Positions 1 through 7,124 of a DNA stretch of 21,670 nucleotides are shown here, in pieces. The notes below the pieces were generated by a model. The model made no database searches, was not told where the DNA came from, and saw only the letters and a program-made list of their open reading frames with translations. The stretch is taken from positions 1-21,670 of the forward strand of contig NZ_CAUFJQ010000019.1 in the NCBI RefSeq assembly GCF_959025735.1, read 5' to 3'. Both the position numbers and the translations under genes were made by a program. The DNA is from an uncultured Streptococcus sp. GTDB taxonomy: Bacteria > Bacillota > Bacilli > Lactobacillales > Streptococcaceae. Every line of letters begins with the position of its first letter. Position 1 is the first letter of the stretch.

Positions 1-873
1 ACACAATTTGCAATCGAAACTCCTTATGGTCCTCCTTGCTTCTTCGGAGGGATGGGAGTCGCGCGTACGAAGAAGGAAGAGAAGATCCAAGCACTATGCC
101 GTAAACTCACGCGCATTGGAAAATACTGTGGGGCTTTCCTCTTACGCAAACGCTTAAAACGTTACAATTTCAAGTTGTACAATCAAAATGGAGTGGAGAC
201 CATCTACTCTCCTTATGCCATCTTTGGAATTGGGATGATGGAGCTAGAGTTGAAGACACACTTCCCTCATCAATATGCGTGGCTTGGCCCTTTGGGAACT
301 TCTCTTGAAAAAGCTGAAGATTATCCTTTAGATCTCAGTCCTTACGAGGACAAGACGAAGGTACTCGTGACATGTGGAACCCAGTTGCCTTGGGCGAAGG
401 AGAATTTGCTAGAACAAACCAAGCAGTTGGCCAAAGAGCATCCAGAATGTCACTTTTTTGTCACTCTTGGAGATGGGGCAAAGGAATTCTCTGAAGAAGA
501 AGTAGCGCCAAATGTGACGGTTGTCTCTTATCTACCCTACAAAGAATATATTCCGCAGATAGACTATGTCATTCACCATGGAGGAGCTGGAATCTTTTAT
601 CAGTGTATCGAATTTAAAAAACCAGCCTTGATCTTGCCACATGATTATGACCAATTTGACTATGCGATTCGAGGAGTAGAAGCAGGAATTGCTTTTCAAG
701 CACATCGCAATCGCACCGAAGAGATTCAAGCAGGTTTTAAGGCCCTATTAGAAAAAGAATCTTGGGAAAAGTTAGAAAGACTAAATAAACTTTCAAAAAC
801 CTACAAGCCGTTGGATACCTTGGAGTTTGAGATTCAACGATTATTAAGACGTGGAACGGATGGGAAACTATGA
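1..873 (+). CDS. UGT/MurG-like glycosyltransferase, 5'-truncated by window edge
   Basis: The frame is open from base 1, with 17 codons before the first in-frame ATG at 52, so the true start lies outside the window and 290 residues are visible. The C-terminal half looks like a GT-B nucleotide-sugar binding domain. It has a beta-strand followed by a CGTQ turn (about nt 373-384), then the signature His-His-Gly-Gly-Ala-Gly (nt 574-591) and, after a spacer, a Pro-His-Asp-Tyr-Asp-Gln segment typical of GT1/GT28 enzymes that bind UDP- or dTDP-sugars. No membrane segment or signal peptide is visible in this part. Its stop overlaps the next start by 4 bp (ATGA), so the genes should be translationally coupled. 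By context it probably glycosylates the product of the cluster or a related lipid. The acceptor and sugar cannot be read from sequence. The family is fairly certain, the role is inference. Confidence 0.8.
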   Translation, partial: TQFAIETPYGPPCFFGGMGVARTKKEEKIQALCRKLTRIGKYCGAFLLRKRLKRYNFKLYNQNGVETIYSPYAIFGIGMMELELKTHFPHQYAWLGPLGTSLEKAEDYPLDLSPYEDKTKVLVTCGTQLPWAKENLLEQTKQLAKEHPECHFFVTLGDGAKEFSEEEVAPNVTVVSYLPYKEYIPQIDYVIHHGGAGIFYQCIEFKKPALILPHDYDQFDYAIRGVEAGIAFQAHRNRTEEIQAGFKALLEKESWEKLERLNKLSKTYKPLDTLEFEIQRLLRRGTDGKL

Positions 874-1847
874 AAATTCTTGTAACAGGTGCGACTGGCT
901 TCCTTGGAAAATACGTGATCGAAGAGTTATTAGATCACGACTATTCCATTGTAGCTTTTGGCCGAAATGAAATGATTGGAAAGACCCTGGAAAATGAGCG
1001 CGTCCAATTTGTGAAAGGGGATTTGAGCTCTATAGAGGAAGTAAGACAAGCCTTTCAGTCTGTTGATGCTGTGGTTCACGCTGGAGCTTTATCCACTGCC
1101 TGGGGACCTTGGAAGGCCTTCTATCAGGCGAATGTAGTTGGCACTAAAAATGTCCTTGAATTGTGCCGTGAATATGCGGTAAAACGCTTGGTTTACGTAT
1201 CTTCTCCTAGTATTTACGCAGCTGGAAAAGATCAATTAAACATCATGGAAAGTGATGCTCCAAAAGAAAATCACCTCAACAATTACATCCGAAGTAAATT
1301 GGCGTCTGAAAAACTTTTTTCTGACTATCCGGATGTGCCAAGTATCATCTTGCGTCCTAGAGGATTATTTGGTGTGGGGGATACCAGCATTTTGCCTCGT
1401 GTCTTACGCCTCAGTCGAAAAATTGGAATTCCTTTGATTCGAGGAGGAGAGCAGCTCATGGATATGACCTGTGTGGAAAATGTTGCCCTAGCCATTCGCT
1501 TGGCTCTGGAAGCAAAAGAAGCACACAGACAAGTTTACAATATTACAAATGGAGAACCAAAGACCTTTAAGTATTTGATTGAAGCCACACTAAAGGGATT
1601 GGGAGAGCCGATTCGCTATCGGAAACTTCCAGCAGGTCTTGTAGCAGGTGTGGCCTATAGCCTTGAAGGGGTGTATCGATTCTTTCATCTGAAAGCCGAA
1701 CCCCCATTGACTCGCTATACCTATTATCTCCTTCGATATAGCCAAACCCTCGATATTCAAAAGGCCCAAACTGATCTTGGCTACTATCCAAAAATGACCA
1801 TTGAAGAAGGGATTGACAACTATGTCCAACATGATCAAGCACATTGA
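870..1847 (+). CDS. NAD(P)-dependent epimerase/dehydratase or 3-beta-HSD-like reductase (extended SDR)
   Basis: 325 aa. The N-terminus is a Rossmann fold with the extended-SDR motif GATGFLG (G7, G10, G13). The catalytic Tyr139-x-x-x-Lys143 is present and is preceded by a Ser-Ser pair at 111-112 in a VYVSSPS strand. The middle part (about 155-230) has the usual substrate-domain pattern RPRGLFG...N.A..I. The C-terminal layout resembles 3-beta-hydroxysteroid dehydrogenases and OleD-type 2-alkyl-3-ketoacid reductases more than sugar epimerases, but this is a judgement by eye. It is coupled by ATGA to the glycosyltransferase, and its 3' end overlaps the next gene by 26 bp. In this cluster a reduction of a beta-keto group made by the KAS III-like enzyme would be logical. 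A sugar-nucleotide epimerase serving the glycosyltransferase is the main alternative. Confidence 0.85.
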   Translation: MKILVTGATGFLGKYVIEELLDHDYSIVAFGRNEMIGKTLENERVQFVKGDLSSIEEVRQAFQSVDAVVHAGALSTAWGPWKAFYQANVVGTKNVLELCREYAVKRLVYVSSPSIYAAGKDQLNIMESDAPKENHLNNYIRSKLASEKLFSDYPDVPSIILRPRGLFGVGDTSILPRVLRLSRKIGIPLIRGGEQLMDMTCVENVALAIRLALEAKEAHRQVYNITNGEPKTFKYLIEATLKGLGEPIRYRKLPAGLVAGVAYSLEGVYRFFHLKAEPPLTRYTYYLLRYSQTLDIQKAQTDLGYYPKMTIEEGIDNYVQHDQAH

Positions 1848-2649
1848 TTATTTTCCAGCGGGCTATTGTAGCAGTCATTCCGGTCTCTTATTCAAAGGGA
1901 TTCCGAATGAAAAAATGCAATTTCCAGCAGGTGTCTTTTTGATTCACCACCGTGAAAAAGGCTATATTTTGTACGATACCGGCTATCACTACGAGATTAA
2001 GAAAAAAGCTCGGTATTTTTGGTACCGTCTAGCCACCCCAATGCAGATGAAAAAAGAAGACCAGATCAATTATTTATTGCAAGAGCGTGGGATTGATCCG
2101 GCATCCATTTCCTATGTGATTCTTTCGCATTTGCACCCTGATCATCTCGGTGGAGCAGCCCTTTTTCCAAATGCTCATTTCTTTGTTACCCAGGAAGTCT
2201 ATGAGGTGTACCAAAAACCGAAATTTAAAGATCTGATTTTTAAAGAGTTTTTGCCAGCTGATTTCAAAGATCGGGTGACTTGTCTCAAAGCAGATCAAAG
2301 GCTTCCTGCTTTCCCCTATCGCCCGACTGCGGATCTTTTTGGAGATGGGAGCATCCTTGTTTCGTCCATCGATGGGCATGCGAGAGGGCAAGGTTGTCTT
2401 TATATGGATGAGCTCAAACTCTTCATCGGAGCAGATCTTTCTTGGGGAGTGGACCTCTTGCCTTACACACGGCAAATGCGACTGATTCCTTCCTTGGTTC
2501 AGGATGATAAGAAGGCTTATCTTAAAGGAACTGACTTGCTGGAAACGCTCTTGCAAGATGGCATTCAAGTTGTGGTCAGCCACGACCCGCAAGATCGGAT
2601 TGAAAGGATTTTAAATGAAAAAAACAGTCTTTCTGAAAACCTTTATTGA
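1822..2649 (+). CDS. Metallo-beta-lactamase-fold hydrolase (lactonase/thioesterase-like)
   Basis: 275 aa from ATG 1822. An in-frame TTG at 1801 would lengthen it by seven codons, but GAAGAAGG at 1803-1810 sits about 11 nt before 1822 and favours the ATG. The dinuclear-zinc motif is complete: His103-x-His105-x-Asp107-His108 in SHLHPDHLGG, then His186 (DGHARGQ), Asp205 (GADLS) and His254 (SHDPQ). The pattern resembles N-acyl-homoserine-lactonase-type MBL proteins, which hydrolyse esters, lactones or thioesters, rather than true beta-lactamases. There is no signal peptide, so it should be cytoplasmic. It overlaps the upstream gene by 26 bp and the downstream gene by 35 bp, so it is clearly part of the same message. 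It may release or edit an acyl thioester or lactone intermediate. That role is inference. Confidence 0.85.
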   Translation: MSNMIKHIDYFPAGYCSSHSGLLFKGIPNEKMQFPAGVFLIHHREKGYILYDTGYHYEIKKKARYFWYRLATPMQMKKEDQINYLLQERGIDPASISYVILSHLHPDHLGGAALFPNAHFFVTQEVYEVYQKPKFKDLIFKEFLPADFKDRVTCLKADQRLPAFPYRPTADLFGDGSILVSSIDGHARGQGCLYMDELKLFIGADLSWGVDLLPYTRQMRLIPSLVQDDKKAYLKGTDLLETLLQDGIQVVVSHDPQDRIERILNEKNSLSENLY

Positions 2650-3880
2650 AACCAGATGGTTCCATCGATTCCGTTCAAAGGAGGCCTTGAAGCGATACCA
2701 AGATAAACAATTGGCACGCTACCATGCATTTATCACTTCTAAATCCCCCTATTTTCAAACCCATTCTCCCGAATCCTTTGGAACCATGGATAAATCGTTC
2801 ATGATGACACATTTCAATGAGCTCAATACCCTAGGGGTGGATCGAGATCAGGCTTTAGAGATGGCGATTCGCGGAGAACAGACGCGAGATTTTACTGAGA
2901 TGAATGGAGAAGTAGCAGTAGGCTTGTCTTCTGGGACTTCTGGCCACCGAGGAGTTTTTGTCACCACAGAAAAAGAAAGAAGTATGTGGGCTGCAGCGAT
3001 CTTAGCCAAGATGCTTCCGAAAGGAAAACTGTTTGGTCATCGCATTGCCTTTTTCTTACGAGCGGACAATGAACTCTATCAAACCATTAATTCAGGCCTT
3101 ATTCGCTTGGAATATTTTGATATTTTCAAGGATAGCAAGGAGCATTTAGAGCGACTCAAAGACTATCAACCAACCATTGTGGTCGCACCAGCTTCAACCT
3201 TGATTGAGTTAGCCAACTATGTCAGCAATCAGCAACTTGCGATCCAACCTGTCAAGGTTGTTTCTGTCGCAGAGATTCTAGAAGATCGAGATGCTCATAC
3301 CATCGCCAAAGCTTTTCAACTAGACAAGGTTGATCAGGTCTACCAAGCGACAGAGGGATTTTTAGCTTGTACCTGTTCAGAAGGCAATCTACATCTCAAC
3401 GAAGATATTTTGTATGTCGAAAAAGAGTATCTTGATGATAGCCGCTTTTATCCGATTATTACGGATTTCAAACGAACCAGTCAACCGATCTATCGCTACC
3501 GACTCAATGATATTTTGGTGGAAGAAAAGTCTCCTTGCCCTTGTGGTTCCGTCTTTACTCGAATCGCAAAGATTGAAGGAAGATCAGACGATATCTTCTA
3601 TTTCAAAAAAGAAGATGGCAGTAGCCAGATGATCTATCCGGATTTTATTCGACGGTGCATTCTCTTTGTCGAAAATATTCAGGACTATCAAGTAACTCAG
3701 TTGGCAGATGGATCCATTACCATTGCCTTGAGTCACCGGACAGAGTCTATGGAGCAAGCGATTTTTGCTCAATTTGAACTCTTAGCTCAGCAAAAACAAT
3801 TCATTCTCCCAAGTATTCAATTTATCGATTACCAATGGGACCCAACACGTAAATTAAAACGTGTTCAACGACTTCAATAA
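2615..3880 (+). CDS. Adenylate-forming enzyme, F390-synthetase/PaaK-like
   Basis: 421 aa. GAAAGGA at 2602-2608 gives the ribosome site for ATG 2615. The ATP-phosphate loop SSGTSGHRG is at 105-113. YQATEG (243-248) corresponds to the acidic adenylate-binding motif, YRYRLND (293-299) to the core region, and EGRSDD (321-326) to the hinge with the small C-terminal domain. A Lys-rich end (TRKLKR, 411-416) may supply the catalytic lysine. Two Cys-x-Cys pairs, 252/254 and 308/310 (CPCG), could form a structural metal site, as suspected in phenylacetate-CoA-ligase-like relatives. These enzymes activate a carboxylate as acyl-AMP and usually pass it to CoA. No carrier-protein gene is visible nearby, so a CoA ester is the simplest product. 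The substrate is unknown, and the true function need not involve coenzyme F420. Confidence 0.8.
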   Translation: MKKTVFLKTFIETRWFHRFRSKEALKRYQDKQLARYHAFITSKSPYFQTHSPESFGTMDKSFMMTHFNELNTLGVDRDQALEMAIRGEQTRDFTEMNGEVAVGLSSGTSGHRGVFVTTEKERSMWAAAILAKMLPKGKLFGHRIAFFLRADNELYQTINSGLIRLEYFDIFKDSKEHLERLKDYQPTIVVAPASTLIELANYVSNQQLAIQPVKVVSVAEILEDRDAHTIAKAFQLDKVDQVYQATEGFLACTCSEGNLHLNEDILYVEKEYLDDSRFYPIITDFKRTSQPIYRYRLNDILVEEKSPCPCGSVFTRIAKIEGRSDDIFYFKKEDGSSQMIYPDFIRRCILFVENIQDYQVTQLADGSITIALSHRTESMEQAIFAQFELLAQQKQFILPSIQFIDYQWDPTRKLKRVQRLQ

Positions 3881-3892
3881 AAGGAGAATCCT

Positions 3893-4837
3893 ATGACTAC
3901 CGTAAAAAGACATTTGCAAATTAAAGGCTATGGAACAGCGCTTCCAGCTCATACCGTAACTTTCAAAGACCAGACTCGTTACCGCGTGAAAGAAGGAGAA
4001 GAAACACAGATTGATCTTGCAGCGCGTGCGATTAAAGCTGCTTTAAACCATGCAGGACTTAAGATGGCAGACATCGACTGCCTGGTTTCGGCTAGTGCTG
4101 TTGGCGTTCAGCCCATTCCTTGTACAGCAGCTCTGATCCATGAGCGCGTGGCCAAGGGACTAACGATTCCTGCTATGGATATCAATACCACCTGTACCAG
4201 TTTTGTATCTGCTTTAAGCACTGTTTCTTATCTGATTGAAGGTGGTGAATACCAACGGGTTCTGATTGTATCTAGTGAAGTAGGGAGCCTAGGGCTGAAT
4301 CCTAAACAAAAAGAAAGCTTTGAATTGTTTAGTGATGGAGCTGCAGCCTTTATTTTTGAAGCAACAAAGGAAGATAAAGGAATCATTGCCAGTATGCAAC
4401 GTACCTGGTCTGAGGGAGCCCATGATACTGAAATTCGTGGTGGTTTGACAGCTTATCATCCGAAATTGTACTCTGAAGCAACCAAGACTGATTTCATGTT
4501 TGATATGAAAGGGAAGAAGATTCTTTTGCTTTCTGCCCGTGTTATTCCAGAAATGTTCCAAGAATTCCAAGAGAAATCAGGCATTTCTAAAGATGCTGTA
4601 GACTATATTATTCCTCACCAAGCAAGCCGTGCCTTGCCACTGGTCATGGACAAATTAGGCGTTGGCAAAGACAAGTACCTCAATATTGTCAGTGATTATG
4701 GAAATATGGTTTCGGTAGCCGTGCCTTTCGGCCTAGCCTATGCATTGGATCATGGCTATGTGAAGGAAGGAGATACCATCTTCTTGATGGGAACTGCAGC
4801 AGGGATGACGGTCAATATGTTGGCACTGAAACTCTAA
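3893..4837 (+). CDS. 3-oxoacyl-ACP synthase III-like condensing enzyme (thiolase superfamily)
   Basis: 314 aa, with AAGGAG at 3881-3886 seven bases before the ATG. The Cys-His-Asn triad of FabH/KAS III enzymes is intact: Cys101 in NTTCTSF, His242 in PHQASR and Asn271 in YGNMVS. There is a glycine-rich GTAAGMT close to the C-terminus. The length is close to FabH (about 320 aa). It lies in the last position of the adenylation/SDR/MBL/glycosyltransferase operon rather than in a fatty-acid synthesis cluster, and the cluster has no ACP. A dedicated Claisen condensation on CoA or ACP thioesters (OleA- or pathway-KAS III-like) is therefore more likely than housekeeping initiation of fatty-acid synthesis. 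It is followed by a strong terminator. Confidence 0.88.
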   Translation: MTTVKRHLQIKGYGTALPAHTVTFKDQTRYRVKEGEETQIDLAARAIKAALNHAGLKMADIDCLVSASAVGVQPIPCTAALIHERVAKGLTIPAMDINTTCTSFVSALSTVSYLIEGGEYQRVLIVSSEVGSLGLNPKQKESFELFSDGAAAFIFEATKEDKGIIASMQRTWSEGAHDTEIRGGLTAYHPKLYSEATKTDFMFDMKGKKILLLSARVIPEMFQEFQEKSGISKDAVDYIIPHQASRALPLVMDKLGVGKDKYLNIVSDYGNMVSVAVPFGLAYALDHGYVKEGDTIFLMGTAAGMTVNMLALKL

Positions 4838-4875
4838 TGATGAATCCTCTTACTTCAAGCTCAAAAAGCATCAAG

Positions 4876-4902
4876 TCCCGCTAGTCTTTAGCGGGATTTT
4901 TT
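4876..4902 (+). terminator. Rho-independent terminator of the KAS III/adenylation operon
   Basis: An 8-bp perfect stem TCCCGCTA/TAGCGGGA (4876-4883 and 4889-4896) closes a GTCTT loop and is followed by six T. It lies 39 bp after the stop of the KAS III-like gene. The T-tract abuts the extended -10 of the next operon. Confidence 0.9.
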
Positions 4903-4910
4903 GATATAAT
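4902..4910 (+). promoter_or_regulatory. Extended -10 promoter of ylxM-ffh
   Basis: TGATATAAT matches the extended -10 consensus TGNTATAAT perfectly. No good -35 is seen, because the -35 position falls in the terminator hairpin. With the usual 6-8 bp distance, transcription would begin at about 4917-4918, the first base of the ylxM ATG. Confidence 0.65.
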
Positions 4911-4917
4911 GAAAGGT

Positions 4918-5250
4918 ATGGAAATTGAGAAAACCAACCGAATGAATGCGCTCTTTGAGTTTTATGCAGCGCTCTTGACGGACAAGCAGATGAATTATAT
5001 CGAGCTCTATTACGCAGATGACTACAGCTTGGCTGAGATTGCAGAAGAGTTTGGAGTGAGCCGTCAAGCGGTCTATGACAATATTAAACGTACAGAAAAG
5101 ATTTTGGAAGACTACGAAATGAAACTCCATATGTATTCCGATTACATTGTACGCAGCCAGATTTTGGATCAGATTTTAGAACGCTATCCGGAAGATACTT
5201 TTCTACAAGAGCAGGTTGAAATTTTATCAAGCATTGACAATCGGGAGTGA
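4918..5250 (+). CDS. ylxM: YlxM/p13-like putative DNA-binding protein of the SRP operon
   Basis: 110 aa from ATG 4918. The earlier in-frame ATG at 4909 overlaps the -10 box and is unlikely. A sigma-70-region-4-like helix-turn-helix is visible at residues 37-58 (SLAEIAEEFGVSRQAVYDNI), followed by a charged helical tail. YlxM proteins are encoded next to ffh across Firmicutes and have been reported to modulate SRP function in streptococci. The order ylxM then ffh is conserved here, with one extra small ORF between. The distance to an AAAGG-like sequence is only one base, so there is no normal ribosome site. See the finding on leaderless translation. Confidence 0.93.
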   Translation: MEIEKTNRMNALFEFYAALLTDKQMNYIELYYADDYSLAEIAEEFGVSRQAVYDNIKRTEKILEDYEMKLHMYSDYIVRSQILDQILERYPEDTFLQEQVEILSSIDNRE

Positions 5251-5252
5251 TT

Positions 5253-5468
5253 ATGGGCAGTCTCGTCATTTATCAAGGAATACCTTGCAAACTATTAGTC
5301 GCAGAGGAAGTATTTCCTACTCGACTACAGATTATCTCGCCCAATGATATCTCCAAAGCTATGCAAATAGGTTTTAGCTGTTGGGGATATCCAAATGAAA
5401 TCATGAAAGAAGTCACACCCGAAGAACTAGAATGTTTGCAACATTTCGGACGATTTCCACTGAATTGA
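5253..5468 (+). CDS. Small hypothetical protein between ylxM and ffh
   Basis: 71 aa from ATG 5253. GGGAG at 5243-5247, formed by the last codons of ylxM, is well spaced for this start, whereas the in-frame GTG at 5247 overlaps the ylxM stop. I do not recognise the protein. It is soluble-looking, with three Cys, a hydrophobic beta-type N-terminus (SLVIYQGIPCKLLVAEE) and an acidic segment EVTPEELE. The stop is 18 bp before ffh and the ffh ribosome site AGGAG lies in that gap, so it is co-transcribed. Its position, start signal and lack of internal stops support a real gene. There is no functional evidence, and an incidental ORF cannot be excluded. Confidence 0.55.
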   Translation: MGSLVIYQGIPCKLLVAEEVFPTRLQIISPNDISKAMQIGFSCWGYPNEIMKEVTPEELECLQHFGRFPLN

Positions 5469-5486
5469 AAAAATAGGAGAAAGAGT

Positions 5487-7058
5487 ATGGCATTTGAAAG
5501 TTTAACCGAACGTTTACAAAACGTCTTTAAAAATCTTCGTAAGAAAGGCAAAATCTCTGAAGCGGATGTCCAAGAGGCAACCAAAGAGATTCGTCTAGCC
5601 CTCTTAGAGGCCGACGTTGCCCTTCCTGTTGTAAAAGACTTCATCAAACGGGTCCGCGAGCGGGCTGTAGGTCATGAAGTCATCGAAACCTTGAACCCTG
5701 CCCAACAAATCGTGAAGATTGTCGATGAAGAATTGACAGCGATTTTGGGTTCAGAAACAGCAGAAATTATCAAATCACCTAAGATTCCAACCATTATCAT
5801 GATGGTCGGTCTTCAAGGGGCTGGTAAAACAACCTTTGCGGGTAAATTGGCCAACAAATTGGTCAAGGAAGAGAATGCACGTCCTTTGATGATTGCGGCC
5901 GATATCTATCGTCCAGCAGCCATCGACCAGTTGAAGACTCTTGGTCGACAGATCAATGTCCCTGTCTTCTCACTTGGTACAGAAGTCCCTGCAGTAGAGA
6001 TCGTTCGTCAAGGTTTGGAGCAGGCGAGAGCCAACCACAATGACTATGTCTTGATCGATACGGCTGGTCGTCTGCAAATCGATGAAAAACTCATGGGCGA
6101 GTTGCGGGATGTCAAAGCCCTTGCCGAGCCAAATGAAATCCTCTTGGTTGTCGATGCCATGATCGGTCAAGAAGCGGCCAATGTGGCGCGTGAGTTCAAT
6201 GAACAACTCGAAGTGACTGGGGTTATCTTGACCAAGATCGATGGGGATACCCGTGGTGGTGCGGCCCTTTCTGTCCGTCAGATTACTGGAAAACCAATCA
6301 AATTCACTGGTACTGGTGAAAAAATAACCGATATCGAAACCTTCCACCCAGACCGTATGTCTGGTCGGATCCTCGGTATGGGGGATATGCTGACGTTAAT
6401 CGAGAAGGCTTCTCAAGAATACGATGAGAAACGTTCCCTTGAACTCGCTGAGAAGATGCGAGAAAACACCTTTGATTTCAACGACTTCATCGATCAGTTA
6501 GACCAAGTCCAAAACATGGGACCAATGGAAGACCTGCTCAAGATGCTTCCAGGTATGGCTAATAATCCTGCCATGAAGAACCTCAAGGTCGATGAACGAG
6601 AAATTGCTCGCAAACGTGCGATCGTATCATCCATGACCCCAGCTGAACGCGAAAATCCAGATCTCTTGAATCCAAGCCGTCGTCGTCGGATTGCTGCTGG
6701 ATCAGGAAATACCTTTGTCGAAGTCAATAAATTCATCAAGGACTTTAACCAAGCCAAGCAGATGATGCAAGGTGTCCTCTCTGGCGATATGAACAAGATG
6801 ATGAAACAAATGGGGCTCAATCCAAATAATATGCCGAAGAATATGCCTGGTGGAATGCCTGATATGTCTGCTCTTGAAGGGATGATGGGACAAGGTGGCA
6901 TGCCTGACTTGTCAGCTCTTGGCGGAGGCGCTGGAATGCCTGATATGAGCCAAATGTTCGGTGGTGGTCTCAAAGGAAAAGCCGGTGAATTTATGATGAA
7001 ACGGGCGATGAACAAGATGGCCAAACAAATGCGAAAAAATAAGAAAAAACGGAAATAA
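5487..7058 (+). CDS. ffh: Signal recognition particle GTPase Ffh (SRP54)
   Basis: 523 aa. The N domain (about 1-95) is followed by the GTPase domain with P-loop GLQGAGKTT (108-116), DTAGR (191-195) and TKID (249-252). The GxGE segment is near 276-279 and is followed by the DxxxFHPDR region. The methionine-rich M domain that binds 4.5S RNA and signal peptides starts at about 300 and includes the RRRRIAAGSG motif. The protein delivers ribosome-nascent-chain complexes to FtsY at the membrane. The C-terminal tail (about 443-523) is unusually Met/Gly/Pro-rich, with three GMPD repeats, and ends in a Lys/Arg cluster. AGGAG about 8 bp upstream supports the start. Confidence 0.98.
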   Translation: MAFESLTERLQNVFKNLRKKGKISEADVQEATKEIRLALLEADVALPVVKDFIKRVRERAVGHEVIETLNPAQQIVKIVDEELTAILGSETAEIIKSPKIPTIIMMVGLQGAGKTTFAGKLANKLVKEENARPLMIAADIYRPAAIDQLKTLGRQINVPVFSLGTEVPAVEIVRQGLEQARANHNDYVLIDTAGRLQIDEKLMGELRDVKALAEPNEILLVVDAMIGQEAANVAREFNEQLEVTGVILTKIDGDTRGGAALSVRQITGKPIKFTGTGEKITDIETFHPDRMSGRILGMGDMLTLIEKASQEYDEKRSLELAEKMRENTFDFNDFIDQLDQVQNMGPMEDLLKMLPGMANNPAMKNLKVDEREIARKRAIVSSMTPAERENPDLLNPSRRRRIAAGSGNTFVEVNKFIKDFNQAKQMMQGVLSGDMNKMMKQMGLNPNNMPKNMPGGMPDMSALEGMMGQGGMPDLSALGGGAGMPDMSQMFGGGLKGKAGEFMMKRAMNKMAKQMRKNKKKRK

Positions 7059-7060
7059 TC

Positions 7061-7108
7061 GTTTCTAATAAGGGCCTGGAACACACTGTTCTGGGTTCTT
7101 TTAGAAAC
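7061..7108 (+). other. Long intergenic hairpin between ffh and the DUF915 gene
   Basis: The arms 7061-7083 and 7087-7108 pair over 22 positions (8 outer plus 14 inner, several G-U) with one bulged T at 7069 and a 3-nt loop. It begins 2 bp after the ffh stop. No U-tract follows, so it looks more like an mRNA stabiliser, processing site or partial terminator than a simple terminator. Confidence 0.7.
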
Positions 7109-7124
7109 TACTACTAGAGGAAAC

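Noticed and set aside
1801..1821. TTG start for the MBL hydrolase seven codons before ATG 1822
   Set aside because: The only purine-rich ribosome site (1803-1810) lies inside this extension and is well placed for 1822.
4909..4917. Earlier ATG of ylxM at 4909
   Set aside because: It overlaps the TATAAT box and would precede the expected transcription start. The 110-aa form agrees with the family length.
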